Origin: an uncultured Bacteroidota bacterium
GTDB taxonomy: Bacteria > Bacteroidota > Bacteroidia > B-17B0 > Aurantibacillaceae
Assembly: GCA_903923915.1 (NCBI GenBank)
Contig: CAIXZI010000589.1
Location: forward strand, 1 to 11,523
DNA: 11,523 bases
Direction of reading: 5' to 3'
Of this stretch, positions 8,701 through 11,523 are shown one piece after another; positions within the stretch are counted from its first letter, which is position 1; each line of letters opens with the position of its first letter. A program made the position numbers and the translations under genes. The notes below the pieces were generated by a model. It did not search any database and had not been told where the DNA came from. It was given only the letters and a program-made list of their open reading frames with translations.

Positions 8701-8935
8701 ATATGACTTCAAATATCCTGAAGACAAAATGATTGACCTTGCAAAAGCCGTGAAAGACCTTGTTGACGGACAAGCCAAATTCCCTGACTGGAACAAACGT
8801 AACGACATTAAATCAGCTTTAAAAGTTGGCCTCATTCTCTTACTTGACGAGTTTGGTTATCCACCAGTTGAGAGAGACGAAGTATATGTTGAGATTTTTG
8901 AACAAGCAGAGAATTTTAAGAAAAATCAGAACTAA
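5723..8935 (+). CDS. hsdR: Type I restriction endonuclease subunit HsdR
   Basis: The motor and nuclease subunit; it translocates DNA with ATP and cuts at a distance from unmethylated sites. At 1070 residues it is full length. The PD-(D/E)xK nuclease is seen as PDG (D158) with EFK (E172, K174). Superfamily 2 helicase motifs follow: Walker A GATGCGKS at 314-321, LITDRTDLDDQL, TTIHKF, the DEAH box at 418-421, GFTGTP, and the motif V/VI region WLTGFDVPFLDSIYID...QTISRVNR. A long helical C-terminal domain ends the protein. It starts 3 bases after the hsdS stop. No frameshift or missing catalytic residue is seen, so the whole hsdMSR system looks functional. Confidence 0.97.
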   Translation: MKFTEEKLEKAFTELLGQEGFPHHLGITITRKPDEVLIEEDLQTFLLTQYAGQGITVNEIKSIILQLKSLSASDLYESNKTFLKMLSDGFILKREDRSQKDIYIQLINYAGLNKHRQPDADQLISIAAEPEEVYPADNNIYKFVNQLEIVGSEKRIPDGIVYINGLPLVVFEFKSAIREEATIYDAFKQLTVRYRRDIPELFKYNAFCVISDGVNNKSGSFFAPYEFFYGWRRVAGLAKDVDGIDSMFTLIQGMFHKNRLRDIIRNFIYIPDSSKKNEKIVCRYPQYYAARALYDNIKKAQKPEGNGKGGTYFGATGCGKSFTMLYLTRLLMKSEYFESPTIVLITDRTDLDDQLSGQFTNAKNFIGDNTVVSVESRANLRELIQGRQSGGVFLTTIHKFTEDTQLLTDRPNVICISDEAHRSQVNLDQKVKVTEKGVTKTYGFAKYLHDSLPNATFVGFTGTPIDATLDVFGKVVDAYTMTESVKDEITVRIVYEGRAAKVLLNNSKLKEIEDYYAKCAEIGSNENQIEQSKKEMAQMYAIIGDPDRLKAVAEDFVNHYEKRVSEGSTVKGKAMFVCSTREIAYELYKNIIEIKPEWNEIRAAEEGAELTDKDKRELKPIERIKLIATRGQDDAKEMYDLLGTKDQRKELDRQFKNEKSNFKIAIVVDMWLTGFDVPFLDSIYIDKPIQRHNLIQTISRVNRKFEGKNKGLVVDYIGIKTQMNLALKQYSEGDKDNFEDIAESIIIVRNHLDLLAKLFHTFDNSKYFKGTTIQQLNTLNLAAEYVQQSKEFETRFMGLVKRLKAAYDICAGSEQLTQIERDYTHFYLAVRSIVFKLTKGNAPDTAQMNAKVREMIKEALQSEGVEEIFKLGDEAETEQDIFDEDYLAKIDKIKLPNTKIKLLQQLLAKVIAEIKKVNRVKGIDFTKKMQALVERYNDRDANDILRSEVYEEMASALTDLIWEVHKEFSAGDALGIDFEEKAFYDILKELCVKYDFKYPEDKMIDLAKAVKDLVDGQAKFPDWNKRNDIKSALKVGLILLLDEFGYPPVERDEVYVEIFEQAENFKKNQN

Positions 8936-8952
8936 TGAACCCACGCAGCATT

Positions 8953-9011
8953 CACACACATTGCCAAGTCGCACAAGCCGACACACAAGCCAAAACTTGG
9001 CAAAGAGTGTG
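8953..9011 (+). repeat. Hairpin after hsdR with the same internal mismatch
   Basis: The 16-base arms 8953-8968 and 8996-9011 pair at 14 of 16 positions, with the same ACA opposite AGA mispair as the hairpin at 2803-2866 but different stem bases. The loop holds GCACAAGCCGACACACAAGCC. It lies 18 bases after the hsdR stop and could end the transcript, though no T-run follows. Confidence 0.65.
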
Positions 9012-9025
9012 CCTGCCCCACCCTG

Positions 9026-9075
9026 AAAAAATTGAATTAAAAAAATTTCCCTTCCCTTCTGAAAATAAAAAATAC
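9026..9075 (-). repeat. AT-rich split inverted repeat, right copy (flanks hsdMSR)
   Basis: The reverse complement of the copy at 2746-2790: a 20-base exact block (9027-9046) and a 15-base exact block (9061-9075). It lies about 90 bases after hsdR. Together the two copies bracket the R-M operon inside cassette 2. Confidence 0.75.
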
Positions 9076-9170
9076 GCAACCGCACAACCCAACGAAAGAC
9101 AAAAATCAGTTGCTAAACAGACACCAAAACCGTTGACAGTAAAGCGTTTCAACTACTCGGTGGACAGAAG

Positions 9171-9315
9171 GCCAGCTTGTAACAGCACCTACCCAAAAGG
9201 CGGGGTTTCGTGTTCCAAAGACAGTTTTGTGGTTAATCAAACATTAGTTTTTCAAATCAAGTTTTGTGGTAAAAGTCCCGCCCTTCGGGTAGCCGCAAAA
9301 CGTTATAAACAAGGC
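9171..9315 (+). repeat. Junction element C: attC-like long hairpin, 126-bp core
   Basis: The core runs from TAAC (9180-9183) to GTTA (9302-9305), 126 bases, exactly the length of element B. Stem blocks: CTACCC (9189-9194) with GGGTAG (9287-9292), and 9195-9204 with 9277-9286, again with AAAAG opposite CCTTC. CAAAAC (9296-9301) is the right-side bulge. The stem bases differ from element B but still pair, while the loop scaffold, bulge and ends are kept. GCCAGC, two bases, then GTAACA precedes the core in both elements. Two 24-base direct repeats lie at 9210-9233 and 9247-9270. Confidence 0.75.
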
Positions 9316-9316
9316 G

Positions 9317-9343
9317 GTCGACTTCTCCGTCGGACAAGTTAAC
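9317..9343 (+). repeat. Leader hairpin of cassette 3
   Basis: ACTT-c-TCCG (9321-9329) pairs with CGGA-c-AAGT (9331-9339) around a single mismatch. Outer bases 9317-9318 also pair with 9342-9343. It starts 15 bases after the G of GTTA, the same place as the hairpin of cassette 4. Confidence 0.5.
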
Positions 9344-9396
9344 TGCTGACACATATTAATATCAAAACGGACACTACAAATGAAAAATATTTACAA

Positions 9397-10083
9397 ATGA
9401 AATTTATAGCATCTCGACTTTCAGAAGGAAATAAACTATTCCCACCAGAAATTCAACTTGAACCTGCTGGAATAACAGTAAAAATACCAGGACTATTTAG
9501 CGGTGAATCAAAATATTTTGACTTCGTTAATATTGCATCTGTTGAAATAAATACACCAGCAATTGGCTATTCGACAATAACAATTTATGCCGGTGGCACT
9601 AAAATCTCAACTCATGGTTTTACAAAAAGTGAAGTAGAACAAATAAAACAAGGTATTGAAAATGGCAAAAACAGTTCAAAGAAACCATTAACTAAAAAAG
9701 TAAAGGTAGATTCATCAGATGACGACGAAGCTGTTCCCATTGGCAACTCGTTAAATAGCATAATAAATTTAAGCTTCACAAATGATTTAGAAGAAACCAA
9801 ACAAAAGCTTGATACAATTTCAGTTCAGTTAATGGGGTATAAATGGGACATATCAAGTTCTAAAATTGCCCAACAAAACAACCAAACATTAAATCAATGT
9901 TTACAGCAATACAAAATTGGTGTTGTTAGGTTAAAACAATTAACAACAGATTTAGAAACTATAAAGCATTACGAAAAAGAACTTTTAAAATTAAAGAGAA
10001 AGAAAATCTTAAATAAGTATTGGGCGTTTATATTGCTTTTTGTTGTACTTCTATCATTAATTGTAATTGTCAAACTTAAATAA
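9397..10083 (+). CDS. PH-like domain protein with coiled coil and C-terminal membrane anchor
   Basis: I do not recognise a named family. The N-terminal part (about 1-90) has alternating short strands, with SKYFDFVNIASVEI and the later STITIYAGGTKISTHGFTKSEVEQIKQGIENG resembling small bacterial PH-like domains, in which strands are followed by one amphipathic helix. A Lys/Ser/Asp-rich linker at about 92-115 follows, then a long helical, Gln/Leu/Lys-rich stretch (about 125-205) likely to form a coiled coil. One hydrophobic segment (about 208-225) sits at the very C-terminus behind a basic KLKRKK. This predicts a tail-anchored inner-membrane protein with its bulk in the cytosol. The next gene starts 8 bases downstream, so the two are probably co-expressed. 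An earlier ATG at 9380 is closed by a stop after six codons, so 9397 is the start. The PH-like assignment is tentative. Confidence 0.72.
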   Translation: MKFIASRLSEGNKLFPPEIQLEPAGITVKIPGLFSGESKYFDFVNIASVEINTPAIGYSTITIYAGGTKISTHGFTKSEVEQIKQGIENGKNSSKKPLTKKVKVDSSDDDEAVPIGNSLNSIINLSFTNDLEETKQKLDTISVQLMGYKWDISSSKIAQQNNQTLNQCLQQYKIGVVRLKQLTTDLETIKHYEKELLKLKRKKILNKYWAFILLFVVLLSLIVIVKLK

Positions 10084-10091
10084 TAGTCGCA

Positions 10092-10772
10092 ATGAATGTT
10101 GACACTGTTTTTAATATAGAAAATGAAATTAGAAATAATATAAGAGAAATTTGGTCTAATGAAAAGTATAAAGACTTTTGTGTTTATACTCCAACTGCTC
10201 CGAAGAATATCCTAAAAAACAGCTTGTTATTCATAGGTATTAATCCTTCGCGTTTAAATGGCGAAAAGCCAACACCTGCAAGCAGGTGTGAAGTTGATTT
10301 TTATCAGACAAATCAAACTGCGGACTATCCCTATTTTAAAAAGTTCGTAGACATTTCCGAACATTGCCAAATAGCTTGGTCGCATTTAGACTTACTTTAT
10401 TTCAGAGAAACAAACCAAAATAAAATCCATGATATTTTAGAAGAAGAAGTCGGTAGAGATTTTATTTGGGAGCAACTTAAAATAACAGACAAATTAATTA
10501 AAGCAGCGTCTCCAAAAGTAATTATAGTTTCAAACGCATTAGCAGCAAAATTTTTAGGTAAAGACCAAGACAAAATTTTGAAGAAAAATGTTTGGCTTGG
10601 TTACGACTTAGTATTTGACAATACACTCGGGACATATATATGGAATAATACACCGGTATTTTTTAGCAGTATGTTGACAGGTCAAAGAGCTTTAGACAAT
10701 GGTTCTTATGAAAGACTAAAGTGGCATATTAAAAAGGCAATTGCTTTTAAATCGGACAATATTAAAACGTAA
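10092..10772 (+). CDS. Uracil-DNA-glycosylase-superfamily-like protein (divergent)
   Basis: This 226-residue protein has the outline of the uracil-DNA glycosylase fold. A strand is followed by GINPS (residues 49-53), the place of motif A (GxDPG or GxNPS types). A second strand and turn at VIIVSNALAAKFLG (143-156) resembles the central strand of the fold. Near the C-terminus, PVFFSSMLTGQRALDNGS (188-205) occupies the place of the DNA-intercalating motif B but lacks the usual HPSP-type sequence. It may act on DNA bases, or it may be a relative that has lost or changed glycosylase activity. It follows the membrane-anchored PH-like gene by 8 bases and ends 51 bases before a junction hairpin. Fold assignment is moderate; activity is unknown. 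Confidence 0.68.
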   Translation: MNVDTVFNIENEIRNNIREIWSNEKYKDFCVYTPTAPKNILKNSLLFIGINPSRLNGEKPTPASRCEVDFYQTNQTADYPYFKKFVDISEHCQIAWSHLDLLYFRETNQNKIHDILEEEVGRDFIWEQLKITDKLIKAASPKVIIVSNALAAKFLGKDQDKILKKNVWLGYDLVFDNTLGTYIWNNTPVFFSSMLTGQRALDNGSYERLKWHIKKAIAFKSDNIKT

Positions 10773-10813
10773 CGGCAGACACCTATACAGCAGAAATGTA
10801 AGTGTTAGTAACC

Positions 10814-10910
10814 GCCCTGTTTATAACAACGGCTTGTGCAGCAGCGGCGGAAAATATACTATATTTGCTATGCCGCCGACTGCCAAGCCGTAGAACGTTA
10901 GCTGCAACAA
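10814..10910 (+). repeat. Junction element D: attC-like compact hairpin, 77-bp core
   Basis: The core runs from TAAC (10824-10827) to GTTA (10897-10900). Stem blocks: CGGCTTG (10830-10836) with CAAGCCG (10884-10890), GCAG (10838-10841) with CTGC (10880-10883), CGGCGG (10845-10850) with CCGCCG (10873-10878), and AAATAT (10852-10857) with ATATTT (10861-10866). TAGAAC before GTTA is the right-side bulge. It shares ends and bulge with elements B and C but lacks their long apical scaffold, so it is a second size class. It could also work as a transcript 3' hairpin, but no T-run follows. Confidence 0.7.
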
Positions 10911-10912
10911 AT

Positions 10913-10937
10913 GCGACTCGTCCCGGGGACAAGTCGC
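10913..10937 (+). repeat. Leader hairpin of cassette 4
   Basis: GCGACT (10913-10918) pairs with AGTCGC (10932-10937) and GTCCC (10920-10924) with GGGAC (10926-10930), leaving one C opposite A. The layout and position match the hairpin at 9317-9343, with a different inner stem. Confidence 0.55.
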
Positions 10938-11017
10938 GGTCGACAACAAGCATTGGTTTAACAACGGTTGACCTCTGACATTTTTTGTAGCGCAGGACAA
11001 ATATTAAATTTATAATT

Positions 11018-11523
11018 ATGGATAATGACCAAATTATTAGAAACGGAATTCAATTAGTAGAATCCGGAGAAGTTGACAAAGGAATGTTGTTAATAAACCA
11101 AGCAATATCTCTTGAGCCAAATGATCCCGAAAAAATTCATGTCAGGGCGCAAATTTATAAAGCCTTGGGTAAATATCAAGAAGCAATTTCAGATTATAAG
11201 AAAGCGATATTTTTAAAAAATGATATGTTTCAATATCACTACAACTTAGGGAATGCATATTATGACATGAAACAAAATCAACTTGCCATAGACTGTTATA
11301 CCACTGCCCAACATCTTAATTCATATGATAACGATATCTATTCACAAAGAGGCCAGTCTTATATGAGGATTAGTCTACCGCTAATGGCTTATTATGACTT
11401 TATTAGGGCGATTGAAATAAATCCAAATGACCAAAATGGGAAGAACGGAATTAGTTTTATCAATAGAACAATGCCAGACCTAGTTAAGCAACAAATAAAA
11501 GTAAGAGACACTTTACACCAGGA
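11018..11523 (+). CDS. TPR-repeat protein, 5' part (runs off the window)
   Basis: An open frame starts at ATG 11018 and stays open to the last base, giving 168 residues of an incomplete protein. The sequence is a series of tetratricopeptide repeats. Helical pairs end in the typical AI.L.PNDP spacing, as seen in AISLEPNDPEKIHVRAQIYKALGKYQEA, then AIFLKNDMFQYHYNLGNAYYDMKQNQLA, and then AIEINPNDQNG. About four repeats are visible. TPR arrays bind other proteins, so it is likely a scaffold or the sensor part of a larger protein; a downstream effector domain could lie beyond the window. There is no signal peptide at this start. It is the first gene after the junction element at 10814-10910. Confidence 0.85.
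   Translation, partial: MDNDQIIRNGIQLVESGEVDKGMLLINQAISLEPNDPEKIHVRAQIYKALGKYQEAISDYKKAIFLKNDMFQYHYNLGNAYYDMKQNQLAIDCYTTAQHLNSYDNDIYSQRGQSYMRISLPLMAYYDFIRAIEINPNDQNGKNGISFINRTMPDLVKQQIKVRDTLHQ

Larger units (their letters stand above)
2596..9302 (+). mobile_element. Putative integron-like cassette 2 (complete hsdMSR operon)
   Basis: Assigned the same way, this unit is 6707 bp and holds the whole type I R-M operon. Its left end (2595-2608) and the left arm of the next junction element (9170-9183) are inverted complements at 12 of 14 positions. Both mismatches fall at the same arm positions as in cassette 1. Inside these ends the operon is flanked by a second, AT-rich inverted repeat and by paired hairpins. 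The size is far above that of ordinary integron cassettes. Confidence 0.55.
8936..9396 (+). other. Non-coding region between hsdR and the PH-like gene
   Basis: These 461 bases contain a hairpin starting 18 bases after the hsdR stop (8953-9011), the right copy of the AT-rich inverted repeat (9026-9075), junction element C (9171-9315) and a leader hairpin (9317-9343). An open frame covering 8935-9342 exists, but its composition and its passage through all the hairpins argue against it being a gene. Confidence 0.7.
9303..10897 (+). mobile_element. Putative integron-like cassette 3 (PH-like membrane protein, UDG-like protein)
   Basis: This 1595-bp unit has a left end (9302-9315) and a right-hand left arm (10814-10827) that are inverted complements at 13 of 14 positions. 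The single mismatch is again in the two-base zone that is unpaired in the other cassettes. It contains two co-oriented genes with a 94-bp leader. Confidence 0.55.
10898..11523 (+). mobile_element. Putative integron-like cassette 4, left part (TPR gene)
   Basis: This begins after G10897 of the fourth junction element and contains a leader hairpin and the start of the TPR gene. Its right end lies outside the window. The model predicts that the next junction downstream should begin with bases close to the complement of GTTAGCTGCAAC, that is, ending in about GCAGCTAACA. Confidence 0.4.

Noticed and set aside
8935..9342. 135-residue open frame after hsdR
   Set aside because: It runs through a hairpin, the AT-rich repeat and junction element C, and its composition (His, Thr, Lys, Pro rich) follows the intergenic DNA. 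Not a credible gene.
2473..10900. Canonical integron attC sites
   Set aside because: The GTT is followed by ACAA, ATAA or AGCT, not RRRY as in classical sites, and no integrase gene or attI is visible. I therefore call them attC-like only.
10985..11012. Possible promoter before the TPR gene (TTG plus TAAATTTA)
   Set aside because: One mismatch in the -7 element, and the implied transcript start would fall on the ATG itself.

Overview
The window most resembles a low-GC member of the Bacteroidota. The reasons are AT-rich codon use, weak or absent Shine-Dalgarno sequences at most starts, and long intergenic stretches full of CGAC/GACA words and large hairpins. This assignment is inference. All nine supported genes lie on the + strand.

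The layout is modular. Module 1 (about 102-2595) is a tightly packed run of a family 2 glycosyltransferase, a radical SAM protein with a SPASM-like cysteine-rich tail, and a small P-loop kinase. Module 2 (about 2596-9302) is a complete type I restriction-modification operon, hsdM-hsdS-hsdR, with about 350 bp of non-coding DNA before it and about 240 bp after it. Module 3 (about 9303-10897) is a two-gene unit: a PH-like protein with a C-terminal membrane anchor, and a divergent uracil-DNA-glycosylase-like protein. Module 4 (from about 10898) begins a TPR-repeat gene that runs off the end of the window.

The main discovery is what separates the modules. Each junction is a long hairpin-forming element. 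The three complete ones, near 2461-2608, 9171-9315 and 10814-10910, open with TAACA and close with ACGTTA. The first junction, at 56-116, is only partly resolved. The bases just after the closing GTTA of one junction are the inverted complement of the bases just before and including the opening TAAC of the NEXT junction. This holds for 14/16 positions in module 1, 12/14 in module 2 and 13/14 in module 3, and the mismatches always fall at the same place in the arm. That is the pattern integron gene cassettes leave: a cassette circularises through its attC site, whose two outer arms pair, and after linear insertion those arms sit at opposite ends of the cassette. The sites do not fit the canonical attC core and the cassettes are very large and multi-gene, so this may be an undescribed integron-like cassette system. 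No recombinase is visible in the window.

Further structure lies inside the modules. The hsd operon is flanked by a split AT-rich inverted repeat (15-bp and 20-bp perfect blocks). Two hairpins with different stems but the same internal mismatch also flank it. Modules 3 and 4 each start with a similar leader hairpin. Functionally the region looks like an accessory, defence-rich island. The restriction system is clear. The roles of modules 1 and 3 are unknown.
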